Below, in pieces: positions 42,577 through 52,211 of a stretch of 64,000 bases of DNA. Position numbers and translations under genes: made by a program. Within the stretch, counting starts at the first letter, position 1, and the number at the start of each line of letters is the position of its first letter. The stretch is from Nitrospira sp. (GTDB taxonomy: Bacteria > Nitrospirota > Nitrospiria > Nitrospirales > Nitrospiraceae), in NCBI GenBank assembly GCA_030692565.1, contig JAUYAO010000056.1, positions 1-64,000 on the forward strand. The letters run 5' to 3'. A model generated the notes under the pieces. The model saw only the letters and a list, made by a program, of their open reading frames with translations. It had not been told where the DNA came from and made no database searches.

Positions 42577-43506
42577 ATGATTTATACGGTCACTCTCAAT
42601 CCGGCGTTGGATCATTTTCTCGATGTCGACGATCTGCGTGTGGACGATGCGAACCGAGTCAAGGGCGAGTGCCTCTATGCCGGCGGGAAGGGCATCGATG
42701 TGTCGCGCGCGATCCGGCATTTGGGCGGAGAGAGCATGGCGCTGGGATTTATCGGCGGGCATACCGGCCAGGTCATGATCGAGTTGCTGAAGGCGGAGGG
42801 GGTGACCTGTTATTTCACCGCCATTGCGCAGGAGACGCGGCGCAATATTATCGTGACCACCGCGCGGGGGCGTACCCAGACGATGCTCAATTCGCGCGGG
42901 CCGATGGTGACGAAGACAGAATGGGCCGCCTTTCTCGCGCACCTCACGCTGCTGAATCTTCGGGATGCCTACGTGGTCGTGAGCGGGAGTCTTCCGAGGG
43001 GCGTTCCGACTGATGCCTATCGTCAAATCATCGCGTTAGTTCAATCGCGCGGCGCCCGAGCGGTCCTGGATGCTGATGGCCCCTGTCTGAAATCGGGCCT
43101 TCGGGCAAAGCCGTTTGCCATCAAGCCGAATGTGAATGAACTGCGCCGGCTGACAGGGCGACCGCTGCGGTCTGAACGCGATCTCATTCGGGCCGCCGAA
43201 CGAGTGCGGGATTCCGGGGTGGAGGTCGTCATGGTATCGCGAGGGGCGCAAGGGGTTGTGGTGCTTGGGCCAGGGGAGCGGTATCGGGCGAAGCCCCCGG
43301 CGGTGAAGGTCCGCAGTACTGTCGGAGCGGGCGATTCGACGGTGGCGGGATTTGTGTTCACCCATGCCGCAGGAAAAGGGCTGGAGGCCTGTGCGCGGAT
43401 CGCCACGGCGGCGGGGACTGCGGCGACGCTGGCGCCGGGGAATCAGCTGTGCCGCGTGGACGATGTGCGGCGATTGGCTCTCAAAGTGAAAGTGGTGTCG
43501 TTTTAA
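42577..43506 (+). CDS. PfkB-family sugar kinase (6-phosphofructokinase 2-like)
   Basis: 309 aa. Begins YTVTLNPALDHFLDVDDL, with AGGKGIDVSRAIRHLGGES and the anion-hole/catalytic motif STVGAGDSTVAGF. It resembles PfkB/LacC/FruK enzymes that phosphorylate fructose-6-phosphate or similar. 43 bp downstream of focA, so likely co-transcribed. PfkB-type kinases recur in dormancy regulons such as DosR. Substrate not settled by sequence. Confidence 0.9.
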   Translation: MIYTVTLNPALDHFLDVDDLRVDDANRVKGECLYAGGKGIDVSRAIRHLGGESMALGFIGGHTGQVMIELLKAEGVTCYFTAIAQETRRNIIVTTARGRTQTMLNSRGPMVTKTEWAAFLAHLTLLNLRDAYVVVSGSLPRGVPTDAYRQIIALVQSRGARAVLDADGPCLKSGLRAKPFAIKPNVNELRRLTGRPLRSERDLIRAAERVRDSGVEVVMVSRGAQGVVVLGPGERYRAKPPAVKVRSTVGAGDSTVAGFVFTHAAGKGLEACARIATAAGTAATLAPGNQLCRVDDVRRLALKVKVVSF

Positions 43507-43528
43507 TCTCGTGCACGATGGAGGACGT

Positions 43529-44386
43529 ATGAAAGTGCTTGTGGCGACCGATGGATCGAAATATGGCCGATGGGCAATTGAATGGGTGGCGAAACTCCCG
43601 CTGACGGTCAAGCCGGGCGTGCGGGTGTTGCATGTGGTGGATGTCGCGAGCCTCCGTGCGCCGTTCATGATTCAGCCGGTGGTGGTGGGGACCGAGCGAT
43701 ACATTCAGCAAGAAGTGAAACGCATGGAAGCGGCGGCGGCGTCTGCGAAGACGGAGTCGAAGGACTTGCTCTCGTCGTTGGGCATGAGCGGTACGGTCAC
43801 CCTGGAGCGGGGCGCGGTGGCGGCGACCATCACGAAGCATGCCTCGCGAGGCGTCGGGTTGCTGGCGCTTGGGTCACGAGGGCTGGACGCGTTGGATCGT
43901 TTCATGCTCGGGAGCATCTCGACCCATGCGATCCATCATGCCGCCTGTTCGGTGCTGATCGTCAAAGAGGCCTCTCGTCCGCTCAAGCAGATCGTCCTGG
44001 CGATCGATGGGTCTGCGGCATCGGACAAGGCGGTTCGGTTTCTCGTCAAAAATATCAATCCGCAGTCGAACGGGCCTGAAGAGCAACCGGTGAACGTCAC
44101 CGTGGTGCACGCGATGCCTTTCCTCAAATATCCGGAAGTCCGGGAAACGGGTAAGGCGATTGTTCAGCGGTATGCCGACAAATTGGCCAAGGCCGGGTTT
44201 CAAGTTCAAGAGGCTCCGAAGCTCGGCAAGCCGGCCGAGGAGATTCTCAAAGTCGCCAAGGCTCATAAGGCCGATCTGATCGTCACCGGGGCCAAGGGCC
44301 TCGGTGCCATCGGGCGAGTCTTGTTGGGGAGTGTGTCGACGCGCGTGGTGCAGCACAGCACCTGTTCCGTCCTGGTTGTCCGCTGA
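43529..44386 (+). CDS. Tandem universal stress protein
   Basis: 285 aa from the ATG at 43529, which follows GGAGG. Two Usp domains (about 1-145 and 148-285): LLALGSRGLDALDRFMLGS and LIVTGAKGLGAIGRVLLGS. Last gene of the plus-strand operon, 22 bp behind the PfkB kinase and convergent with the signalling cassette downstream. Confidence 0.92.
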   Translation: MKVLVATDGSKYGRWAIEWVAKLPLTVKPGVRVLHVVDVASLRAPFMIQPVVVGTERYIQQEVKRMEAAAASAKTESKDLLSSLGMSGTVTLERGAVAATITKHASRGVGLLALGSRGLDALDRFMLGSISTHAIHHAACSVLIVKEASRPLKQIVLAIDGSAASDKAVRFLVKNINPQSNGPEEQPVNVTVVHAMPFLKYPEVRETGKAIVQRYADKLAKAGFQVQEAPKLGKPAEEILKVAKAHKADLIVTGAKGLGAIGRVLLGSVSTRVVQHSTCSVLVVR

Positions 44387-44414
44387 GCGCGGGAAGCGGC
44401 CGTCCCAGGTTCGG

Positions 44415-44741
44415 TTAGGCGCGGTAGATGATGTGGACGCGGGAGAGGAAGTCTTCGAGCGCGGCGGTCTGTCTCTTGATCGCGGGTTCGTCGCGTCGGC
44501 CTGCCGCCAACTCCATCACGCCGCCGATGTCGCTAATGGCGTTGAATCCATACCCGCCCCCGTCGCCCCGCATGCGGTGACCCAGGATGCGAATCGTCTC
44601 GAAATCCTTTTCGGTCATGGCGGTGCGGAGCGTCTGAAGATCCTTCTGGCGGTTGGCCAGGAAGGTGGGGATGATGTCCTCCAGATCCGGATCGATATAG
44701 ACGGTGATGCGTTCGGGAGAGGCGAGCTTCGGATTGGTCAT
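44415..44741 (-). CDS. Hpt (histidine phosphotransfer) protein
   Basis: 108 aa, almost all one Hpt four-helix domain; the phosphoacceptor His lies in [15 protein letters not shown]. It transfers phosphoryl groups between receiver domains. It overlaps the stop of the hybrid kinase gene (ATGA), which lacks its own Hpt. So the two form one phosphorelay. Cytoplasmic. Confidence 0.88.
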   Translation of the reverse strand: MTNPKLASPERITVYIDPDLEDIIPTFLANRQKDLQTLRTAMTEKDFETIRILGHRMRGDGGGYGFNAISDIGGVMELAAGRRDEPAIKRQTAALEDFLSRVHIIYRA

Positions 44742-46996
44742 GGGCGGTGTCCTTTACAGGCTTGTAAGAGCTCGATGAGGGTCGTCTTTTTGACGGGTTT
44801 GGTCATGTGCGTATTGCACCCGGCCTCGAAGATCTTCACCGCTTCTTCCTTCAAAGCCAAGGCGGTGAGGGCGATGATGTGTGTGGCTGGCAGATCGTGA
44901 TCGCGCTCCCACCGGCGAATGGTTTTCGTGGCGGTCAGGCCGTCCATCACCGGCATTTGCATATCCATCAGAATCAGATCGTAGTGGCCGTTCTTGAATT
45001 TTTCGACGGCGATGGCTCCGTTATCCGCAATATCCAGGCGGTGGCTGGTGCTTTTGAGATAGGAACGGATCAGCAGCTGATTGTCCGCGGAGTCTTCGAC
45101 CAGCAGGACTCGCAGGGATGTTGCCGGAGTGGTGTGTTCCGGGATGGCTGTGTGAGGCACAGGTACTGGTGTGCCTTTGGTGCGCCCCAAGGCAATGCCG
45201 ATCGTTTGGTACAGATCGGATCGTCGGATCGGCTTGACGAGATACCCTCCCAACCCAAGGTCATAGGTGCGGGCGATATCGTCGGCCCAGTGGTTGGACG
45301 TGAGCATGATAACCGTGAGCCCTTTTCGACTCGGCGAGGCGTTCAACGCTTCGGCCACGGCGAATCCGTCCATGCCGGGCATACGGCAATCCAGCAGGAG
45401 CAGTTCGTACGGCGTGGCGGATCCGGATGCACGTTCGAGTTCGGCCAGGCCCGCGGGACCGTTCTCTGCCTCGGAGACGGTGGCTCCCCAGGCACCTAAC
45501 GTCTCCCTCAGAATCAGGCGATTGGTGGGGTGGTCGTCGACGACTAACGCATGCACGCCTGACAAGTTGATTTGCGGGGGCATCCTGCTCCCAGGCGGGT
45601 TGGAGGCGACGCCAAAGGCGAGCGTGCAATGAAACGTGCTGCCCTGTCCCACCGTACTGTCAGCCCAGATCTGCCCGTTCATCCGTTCCGCCAAGTGTTT
45701 GGAAATGGTCAGGCCCAATCCGGTCCCTCCGTAATGTCGAGCGGTCGAACTATGGGCTTGGGTAAAGCTTTCGAAGATCTTTGCCAGTTGCTCAGGCGGA
45801 ACCCCGATTCCAGTGTCGGTGACGGAAAAGCGGATCACACCCGGAGTGGCGGCACCCGGCTCATTGGAAATCCGGACGATTACCGAGCCCTTGTCCGTAA
45901 ACTTCAACGCGTTGCCGATCAAGTTAATCAGAATCTGATTGAGCCGATGCGGATCGCCGATCAGCGAAGACGGGACCTCCGGTGCCAGATGACAGGCGAG
46001 CTCCAACCCCTTTTCGTTCGCGCGCATGGCGAGAATCTCGATCGCTTTGTCCAGGACTTCGTTCAGGTCGAAGTCGATGGATTCAAGGTCCAGATGACCG
46101 GACTCCACTTTTGATAAATCTAAAATATCGTTGATCAGGTTGAGGAGGTTCCCGCCGGCCCGTCGGAAAATACGCAGGTACTTTCGTTGTTCCGGCGTCA
46201 TCTGGGTTTCCCAGAGCAGATCGGCCATGCCAATAATGGCGTTCATGGGGGTACGAATCTCATGGCTCATGCTGGCGAGAAATTCGCTTTTCGCCTGACT
46301 GGCCACTTCAGCCGCCTCTTTTGCGACACGGAGAGCCTGTTCGACCTCCCGCCGCTCGGCGGCCTCTAGCGCCAGTGTGGCCATGGTGGCGAGGGAACTG
46401 GTGAGATGGGCCTCATAGGGCGTCCATTGGCGACGTCCGCCCACGTGTTCTGCACAGAGGATCCCGACCACCTGTCCTTTTTGTCTAATCGGCGCATCGA
46501 GCATGGCCCCGATGCGGAGAGGGCGAAGATAGGTTTCGGCAAAATCGGCTGTGCGTGGATCGGACAGGGCGTCGTGGGCGGAGATCGCATGTTCTTCGCC
46601 GGCGAGTGCGCGGAAGTAGCGCGGGTAGTCCGCGACTGTGAGGGTGGTATCAGGCCGGGCGGGGTGCGTGCCTCGTTCATACAGATCGGTCTGGGATATG
46701 GCGAGCCGGTTCTTATCGAAGAGCCAAATGCCGGCGCGGTCCACTTGCAAGAGGTTTCCGCACGCGGTCGTAATGGCCTGAAATGCGGCGGGCAGATCTC
46801 CACTGGTCAGTGCGTCATTGTGGGCGAGGGTTTTGAGGGCATCCTGGTATTTCTCCAAGAGCATGGCAGGAGTGGTGCGAGGTCGTTTCGAAGTAGCGCT
46901 ACGTGTAGTCGATGGGGTAGTGCGGGCTCGTCGGCGTGGATCGGCGGCTGATGGTCTCGTCGATTCCCGTCGAGGAAGATCTGGGTGACGTGGCAT
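44738..46996 (-). CDS. Hybrid sensor histidine kinase (GAF-HisKA-HATPase-REC-REC)
   Basis: 752 aa. A basic, Ser/Thr/Pro-rich N-terminus (1-45) precedes a GAF domain (about 65-212), HisKA with H245 ([11 protein letters not shown]), HATPase with [11 protein letters not shown] and [13 protein letters not shown], then two receivers (about 470-590, [12 protein letters not shown]; about 610-740, [13 protein letters not shown]). No membrane segment, so a cytoplasmic sensor. A start at M45 is possible. The partner Hpt is downstream and a diguanylate cyclase is upstream on the same strand. Confidence 0.92.
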   Translation of the reverse strand: MPRHPDLPRRESTRPSAADPRRRARTTPSTTRSATSKRPRTTPAMLLEKYQDALKTLAHNDALTSGDLPAAFQAITTACGNLLQVDRAGIWLFDKNRLAISQTDLYERGTHPARPDTTLTVADYPRYFRALAGEEHAISAHDALSDPRTADFAETYLRPLRIGAMLDAPIRQKGQVVGILCAEHVGGRRQWTPYEAHLTSSLATMATLALEAAERREVEQALRVAKEAAEVASQAKSEFLASMSHEIRTPMNAIIGMADLLWETQMTPEQRKYLRIFRRAGGNLLNLINDILDLSKVESGHLDLESIDFDLNEVLDKAIEILAMRANEKGLELACHLAPEVPSSLIGDPHRLNQILINLIGNALKFTDKGSVIVRISNEPGAATPGVIRFSVTDTGIGVPPEQLAKIFESFTQAHSSTARHYGGTGLGLTISKHLAERMNGQIWADSTVGQGSTFHCTLAFGVASNPPGSRMPPQINLSGVHALVVDDHPTNRLILRETLGAWGATVSEAENGPAGLAELERASGSATPYELLLLDCRMPGMDGFAVAEALNASPSRKGLTVIMLTSNHWADDIARTYDLGLGGYLVKPIRRSDLYQTIGIALGRTKGTPVPVPHTAIPEHTTPATSLRVLLVEDSADNQLLIRSYLKSTSHRLDIADNGAIAVEKFKNGHYDLILMDMQMPVMDGLTATKTIRRWERDHDLPATHIIALTALALKEEAVKIFEAGCNTHMTKPVKKTTLIELLQACKGHRP

Positions 46997-47040
46997 ACCG
47001 CTCTCTTCTGGACCAGTTCGGATGACCTTCTCGACTGAGC

Positions 47041-48045
47041 TTAGCTGTCGCGGGTGTCTTGGACCAAGGAGAGGATCCCGGCTGGTTTGACACGGTTCCG
47101 GCCTTCCTGTTTGGCCTGGTAGAGCGCTTGGTCGGCGGCCTTGATGAGATCGGTCGGCGAGGTATGGCGATTGGGAACCATGCTGGCATAGCCGACGCTG
47201 ACCGTCACCAGGGCGTCGTCAGTATGAGAAATCCGTAACTCCTCGACCCGTCGTCGGAGACCTTCGGCGACTTGTGCCGCGCCATCGATGCCGGTGCCGG
47301 GAAGGACGATGACGAATTCATCTCCGCCGTAGCGGGCCACCAGGTCGCCTGGCCGGTTGACGGCTCCCGTGACGGCCGTGGCCACTTGTTTGAGACACTC
47401 GTCTCCCGCTGTATGACCTTTGCTGTCGTTATAGGTCTTGAATCGATCGATATCGAACATGATGAGCGAGACCGGGGTCGACTCGCGGACGGCGCGTCGC
47501 CATTCCTGGTCGAGGAAATCGTCGAATTGACGCCGATTCGTAATGCCGGTGAGGCCGTCCAAGCAGGAGAGCCGGAGCAGCATCTGGTTGGCTTCCTGGA
47601 GCTGCCGCATGACTTCAAGGAGTTCCTGTTCCCGCGCCCGCCGTCGGTCGATTTCATGGACGAGGCGGAGCACCGACCGCACGCGGGTCAGCAGTTCGAT
47701 CTTATTGACGGGCTTGGCGACGTAGTCCATGGCGCCGGCGGCAAACGCGAGTTGAAGTTCCACCGGGTCTGTCTTGACGGTCACCATGATGATGGGCGTA
47801 TCCCGGAATCGGTCGTTCGCTTTAATCTGGCGACAGGCTTCGATCCCGCTCATGGCCGGCATGAGGATGTCCATGAGAATCAAGTCGACCCTGGCCGTGG
47901 CTTGTTTCCCGTTATCCAATCCGATGAGTTTGAAGGCATGATTGGCCGACTCGGCCACGAGAATTTGCTCGTATCCGGCGGCGGAGAGGATCGATTGCAA
48001 CAGCAAGCGATCATCGGGAGAATCGTCGACGATCAGGATAGCCAT
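47041..48045 (-). CDS. Response regulator with diguanylate cyclase output (REC-GGDEF)
   Basis: 334 aa from the ATG at 48045 ([12 protein letters not shown]). REC domain (about 1-125; phosphoacceptor in [13 protein letters not shown]), coiled linker ([18 protein letters not shown]), GGDEF domain with [11 protein letters not shown] and an upstream inhibitory RPGD (I-site). It makes c-di-GMP on phosphorylation. No strong RBS. It shares its N-terminal half with the next gene upstream, so it probably arose by duplication. Confidence 0.92.
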   Translation of the reverse strand: MAILIVDDSPDDRLLLQSILSAAGYEQILVAESANHAFKLIGLDNGKQATARVDLILMDILMPAMSGIEACRQIKANDRFRDTPIIMVTVKTDPVELQLAFAAGAMDYVAKPVNKIELLTRVRSVLRLVHEIDRRRAREQELLEVMRQLQEANQMLLRLSCLDGLTGITNRRQFDDFLDQEWRRAVRESTPVSLIMFDIDRFKTYNDSKGHTAGDECLKQVATAVTGAVNRPGDLVARYGGDEFVIVLPGTGIDGAAQVAEGLRRRVEELRISHTDDALVTVSVGYASMVPNRHTSPTDLIKAADQALYQAKQEGRNRVKPAGILSLVQDTRDS

Positions 48046-48089
48046 GTGTGTAATGTACTCGTAGTAAGCTGCTTGAAGAACCGTACCAG

Positions 48090-48728
48090 CTAGTCCGGAT
48101 AAACACCAGGATAAAGCTTTTTGACACAGGGCTGGCAGAGGCCGTGGCTGAATTCGGCCTCGGAGTGGTCGCAGAGATATTCTTCCAGCTGCTGCCAGAA
48201 GCCCCCGTCGTTGCGGATCTTCTTGCAGGAGGCGCAAATTGGAATCAGGCCGCGAAGGACTTTCACCTCTTTGAGTGCCCGCTGCAATTCGTCGTTGCTC
48301 CGCTGTAGCTCGCTTTCCCGTTCTTTCCGGCAATCCATCTCGTGCTTGAGAGCCAGGGCAGAAGAGACGCGCGCAAGGAGTTCCACGCTGTTCACGGGCT
48401 TATTGATGTAGTCCATGGCTCCGGCTGCAAAGGCCTCTTTCAGATTGCTGAGGTCGTTTTTTGCAGTGACCATGATGATCGGGATGTCGCGGAGGTGGCC
48501 GGTACTTTTTATCTGTCGGCAGGCAGAGACGCCGTCAAGGTCCGGCATCAGCACGTCCATGAGGATGAGATCGACCGGGGTGGACAGCGCGGGTCCCTCC
48601 AGATTGAGGGTGGCAAACGCGGCTTTGGCGGATTCCGCCGTCAGGATATCTCCGTGCCCCGCCTTGGTCAGGAGCGAGCGCAGGAGCAGATGCTGGTCAG
48701 GGGAGTCATCGACAATAAGAATAGCCAT
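48090..48728 (-). CDS. Response regulator with zinc-finger-like C-terminus
   Basis: 212 aa from the ATG at 48728. REC domain (about 1-125, [13 protein letters not shown]), coiled coil (about 130-165, [20 protein letters not shown]) and a C-terminal Cys-rich module ([20 protein letters not shown] then [11 protein letters not shown]) seen at the ends of some PAS/REC proteins, probably metal binding. No DNA-binding domain. Paralogue of the diguanylate cyclase gene that follows it by 44 bp. Confidence 0.88.
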   Translation of the reverse strand: MAILIVDDSPDQHLLLRSLLTKAGHGDILTAESAKAAFATLNLEGPALSTPVDLILMDVLMPDLDGVSACRQIKSTGHLRDIPIIMVTAKNDLSNLKEAFAAGAMDYINKPVNSVELLARVSSALALKHEMDCRKERESELQRSNDELQRALKEVKVLRGLIPICASCKKIRNDGGFWQQLEEYLCDHSEAEFSHGLCQPCVKKLYPGVYPD

Positions 48729-48853
48729 GATACTTTCTCTTAACGGATGATTGCAGAAAAAACTGGAGAGGGCATGGACGTCCATCCTCTCCGCGGAATA
48801 TTTCCTAAGTATAGCAAATGCGATGGGGGAGTCCGAGCGAGGCCGGGAAATGG

Positions 48854-49300
48854 TTACTGGAGTTTCGACTTGACGAGATCGCTGATGACTTTTCCGTCGA
48901 CGGGTTGTCCGGCCAGGCGGACCATCACGGCTTTCATGACCGTGCCCATGTCTTTCAGTGCGCTCGCGCCCGACTCAGCGATCACGCTTCCGACAAGCTC
49001 CTCAAGCTGTTGCGGAGAGAGTGCTTGCGGGAGATAGCCTTCAATGATCGTGATTTCCTGGCGCTCTTTTGCCGCCAGCTCAGGCCGCTGAGCCTTCTCG
49101 TACTGTTCGACGGAGTCACGGCGTTGCTTGATCAAGGTCGTCATGATCTTGCTCATCTCCGCGTCGTCCAGATCTTTCTTGAGTTCCATTTCCTTGTTGA
49201 TGATCGCGGCCTTGACCATCCGGATGACATCCATCCGAAGCTGATCCCTCGATTTCATCGCGAGTTTCAAATCTTCTGTTAAGCGGTCGCGTAACGACAT
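48854..49300 (-). CDS. GatB/YqeY-domain protein
   Basis: 148 aa from the ATG at 49300 with GAGG 6 nt upstream; a GTG 6 bp earlier is possible. GatB/YqeY fold (SLRDRLTEDLKLAMKSRDQL, EGYLPQALSPQQLEELV, GTVMKAVMVRLAGQPVDGK). Related to the tail of GatB, which helps tRNA-dependent amidation; the role of stand-alone YqeY is unclear. Monocistronic here. Confidence 0.92.
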   Translation of the reverse strand: MSLRDRLTEDLKLAMKSRDQLRMDVIRMVKAAIINKEMELKKDLDDAEMSKIMTTLIKQRRDSVEQYEKAQRPELAAKERQEITIIEGYLPQALSPQQLEELVGSVIAESGASALKDMGTVMKAVMVRLAGQPVDGKVISDLVKSKLQ

Positions 49301-49472
49301 GATCACCTCAATCGTTCATTGGAATCAGTTTCAGCGATTCAGAATACTCTGGCCCCATGAGCGAGTCAACGAAGGGGGTGTCGTGGCGTTGGATGACATG
49401 AAAGCGTATGATGCATGACATGGAAAGCAACCGGAGCGAGGTGGTCGGATAGGCGAGAGGAAAGGGGAGGTT

Positions 49473-49673
49473 ATGAGGAATCGCGTTCGAGTGACGGGAG
49501 TCGGAGCGGTGATGGCGAGTATGCTTCTGAGTCTTGGCGGTTGTGCGAGCGAGGCTCCGAAGTCGACGTCTACGATGACGCCGGAGCAGGTGCGCGGTCA
49601 TGCCGACAAGGCCTTTGAGAAATTGAAGCTGGAAGAGCAGGGACGCTCGGCCGATCCCGCGATGCCCCGTTAG
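49473..49673 (+). CDS. Small lipoprotein
   Basis: 66 aa. A signal peptide with lipobox SLGGC (Cys 24) precedes a short acidic/basic helix (PEQVRGHADKAFEKLKLEEQ). Function unknown. RBS is GGGAGG. It converges with the MFS gene, and the two stop codons overlap. Confidence 0.7.
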   Translation: MRNRVRVTGVGAVMASMLLSLGGCASEAPKSTSTMTPEQVRGHADKAFEKLKLEEQGRSADPAMPR

Positions 49674-51064
49674 CGAGAGGATTGCTCCGGCAGTCGAAGG
49701 AGCAGCGCGCCCAGGGGTTTGATCAGCGGGAGTTCCAGAAATAATCGCGCCGAGGTTCGCTGTTCGACTCGCCGGGGTTCGTGAAATGTTCGGAGCAAGG
49801 CCAGAGAGATGATGAGTCGCAGGCTTCCTGAGATGAAGAAGATGAACGGGAGATTCGATACAGGATCAATGTGAAGAGTTCCGAATCGGAGATCCCCCGG
49901 CACGGTGCCGATGAGCCAACTGCCGACAAGCGTGCCCATGGCCCATCCGATCGCATTCACGGTGCTTGAGACAGCCACCGCTTTTGCCCGATCCGCCGGA
50001 CGCACGGCGTCGAAGACGTAGTTGCTCAGCCCGAGCGACAATCCCGCCCAGACCACCCCTCCCAAAAAATTCACGAGCACCAGAAACAGCCACGTCGTGC
50101 TGATCAGATACAGCATGGGGAGAAACGCCACGAGCAATCCTGTAAAGGTGAGCAGCGCCTTGTTCCCAAAACGGTCTCCGAATTCGCCCCAGCCTGGGAG
50201 GGTCACAAACTGGCCGACAATGGCGGCAGCGGCCCAGGTACCGTAGGCCCAGTACGAGAGATGCAAGTCCTGCAGCATATAGATCACGAAGAACGGACCG
50301 GAGATCAACACGGCGAGGTGCATCAGGCCTGAAAAGAGAAGGAAGTGGCGGAAGTCTCTCGAGGTGCCGGTGCGGAGAAAGGCAAGAAATCCACGGCTTG
50401 CCGGTTCTTCGTGTTGGATCTGGAGATCGGTGACCTTGGCCAGCGAGAGCGCGGATAGGCTGCGGAACACTCCTGCGATCAGGAAGAGCAGGATGAATCC
50501 GACCCAGAGGCGGTCATAGTGTTCGAAGAGACTGAGGAGTGCGCCGCCTAAGCAAAGCGCTGCAAAACTCGTGATGGCCATGAGTCGCGAGCGCCGGGCA
50601 AAATAGGCGCCTCGCTCGTTGGCGCTGAGTAGATCGGTGATCAGGCTTGTCCAGGCAGGGGAGGTGAAATGGGTCGCCCCAAAGTAGAGAGCCGATCCGG
50701 CGACGAGCAGCCATGGCCCCCATTGGGGGAAGAGGAGCGGAAGTGCCAGGATGGGCAGCCAGGCGATAGACTGGCCGATGATGCCCCAGAGTACGTGGGT
50801 CTTGCGATGGGGAAACCAATGCGACACTTTCACGGACACGAATTGGGCCCAGGTGCCGAGCAGCTGCGGGAGCGCGGAGAGCAGGCTCAACTGAAACGGG
50901 GTGGCGTGGAGCATGAGGGCAAAGGCCGAAAGATATTGCTCGCCGGCCCCCTGTGTCGTGGCCTGAAAGATGCCGTCGCGCAGACCAAACCGCCGGCCTG
51001 AATCATGCGCGGCGGCTGTTTCGGCTGATTCCTGAGTCGAGGCAGCGGGGATGGCTGAATTCAT
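49670..51064 (-). CDS. MFS transporter
   Basis: 464 aa from the ATG at 51064 (MNSAIPAAST); a GTG 33 bp upstream is possible. About 12 membrane helices, with a conserved loop between TM2 and TM3 (SHWFPHRKTHVLWG). The N-terminal region DGIFQATTQGAGEQYLSAFA is like BtlA-type/uncharacterised major facilitators. The substrate is unknown. Converges with the small lipoprotein gene. Confidence 0.85.
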   Translation of the reverse strand: MNSAIPAASTQESAETAAAHDSGRRFGLRDGIFQATTQGAGEQYLSAFALMLHATPFQLSLLSALPQLLGTWAQFVSVKVSHWFPHRKTHVLWGIIGQSIAWLPILALPLLFPQWGPWLLVAGSALYFGATHFTSPAWTSLITDLLSANERGAYFARRSRLMAITSFAALCLGGALLSLFEHYDRLWVGFILLFLIAGVFRSLSALSLAKVTDLQIQHEEPASRGFLAFLRTGTSRDFRHFLLFSGLMHLAVLISGPFFVIYMLQDLHLSYWAYGTWAAAAIVGQFVTLPGWGEFGDRFGNKALLTFTGLLVAFLPMLYLISTTWLFLVLVNFLGGVVWAGLSLGLSNYVFDAVRPADRAKAVAVSSTVNAIGWAMGTLVGSWLIGTVPGDLRFGTLHIDPVSNLPFIFFISGSLRLIISLALLRTFHEPRRVEQRTSARLFLELPLIKPLGALLLRLPEQSSR

Positions 51065-51205
51065 TCGGTTATGTTCACAAGGAAGTAGGACCGTCACGGC
51101 ACTCTATCACAGGACGCGACCAACCAATCTCCTCATCGGTCGAGGCGAGCGGATGGTTGACCCCTGTTGCTGAGTCCCGATACCATGAGTACGAGGATGA
51201 GGACA

Positions 51206-51862
51206 ATGGGAAGTCTCTGGCTCAGAGTTTGTGAGAACCGATGGCGTACCTTGGTGACGTCATCTCCTGTGGGATGCTGCCTCTTGGTCCTGGGCCTCTG
51301 GATCTCTCCGGCAAACGGGAAAGACTTGATGCCTCAAAAGGAACAGGAAACGACGGAGTTTGGATCAACGCAAAGCCCCTCGTTCGACGATCAGAAAGCC
51401 GGAATTCCTCAGTCGCTGTTTACCTGGATCAAGATGGCCAGGGGGTACGAAGTCGAGTGGGATACGTTCGGCCGAAAGGGCTGGTACACGCAGGACCCAC
51501 GATTGAAGCCTGTGGATCCCACCTCGGTGTTCCCGCCGGATGCCGCGGCGGTCTACATTGTGTTTGAATCGGCTCCCTTGGAAGACCCCACACAGTTTAG
51601 TGCGCAGTGGTTCTTGGAGGGGGAGGGCGGTACCCTGCCGGCCAAGCCGTTTGGGCAGGATATTCTGGAACTGCCTGGCTATGAACGGTATGGGTTTCTT
51701 GAGTTGAAGCGACCGGGCGAACGCTGGCCGATGGGGAGCTATGTGGTCAAGTTGTATATCGCTCCGCATGGGCAACAGTCCTTTCATGCGGTCAATCAGG
51801 TGGGGACGTTGCGGTTTACGATTACCGACAAGATGCTCCCTTCCCCTCCGTCGGCGCGCTGA
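51206..51862 (+). CDS. Exported protein of unknown function
   Basis: 218 aa from the ATG at 51206 (several in-frame ATGs nearby; GAGGA upstream). A signal/anchor segment (about 18-37, CCLLVLGLWISPANG) precedes a periplasmic domain of mixed beta structure containing AAAVYIVFESAPLEDP and WPMGSYVVKLYIAPHGQQ. I do not recognise a family. RBS weak. The next gene lies 56 bp downstream. Confidence 0.7.
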   Translation: MGSLWLRVCENRWRTLVTSSPVGCCLLVLGLWISPANGKDLMPQKEQETTEFGSTQSPSFDDQKAGIPQSLFTWIKMARGYEVEWDTFGRKGWYTQDPRLKPVDPTSVFPPDAAAVYIVFESAPLEDPTQFSAQWFLEGEGGTLPAKPFGQDILELPGYERYGFLELKRPGERWPMGSYVVKLYIAPHGQQSFHAVNQVGTLRFTITDKMLPSPPSAR

Positions 51863-51918
51863 GCGATACCGATTCTCACACGATTTCATTTCGAGACTAC
51901 GAAGGAGTACAGGCCACG

Positions 51919-52206
51919 ATGGGAGAACGCGTGAAGGTGTCTGATCTAGAGAAACTGACCTTGCTCTATGAGCGATTTCGGGATGTCTGTCTGGTCGAAA
52001 AGGAAGTCTGGAAAGAGATCTTCATGCCGCGGGATATTACGTTGGGAGGGCCTGTACGGACCAATATTCAGGATCGCTACGATGTCGAGATCGATGATAA
52101 CGCCATCGAAGATACGCTGGAGGCGAACATTCCCCTGGGCAAGGCGTCACTCGAAGCCGCGATACAGGAGTATCGGCAGCACATCACGTTCTATCGCAGA
52201 GCGTGA
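51919..52206 (+). CDS. Small conserved-looking cytoplasmic protein
   Basis: 95 aa, RBS AAGGAG. A helix (KVSDLEKLTLLYERFRDVCL), a central IFMPRDITLGGP and an acidic middle (DVEIDDNAIEDTLEANI) followed by a helix ending YRRA. No Cys, no signal peptide. No family assigned. Ends 5 bp before the convergent peroxidase gene. Confidence 0.7.
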   Translation: MGERVKVSDLEKLTLLYERFRDVCLVEKEVWKEIFMPRDITLGGPVRTNIQDRYDVEIDDNAIEDTLEANIPLGKASLEAAIQEYRQHITFYRRA

Positions 52207-52211
52207 TGCGA

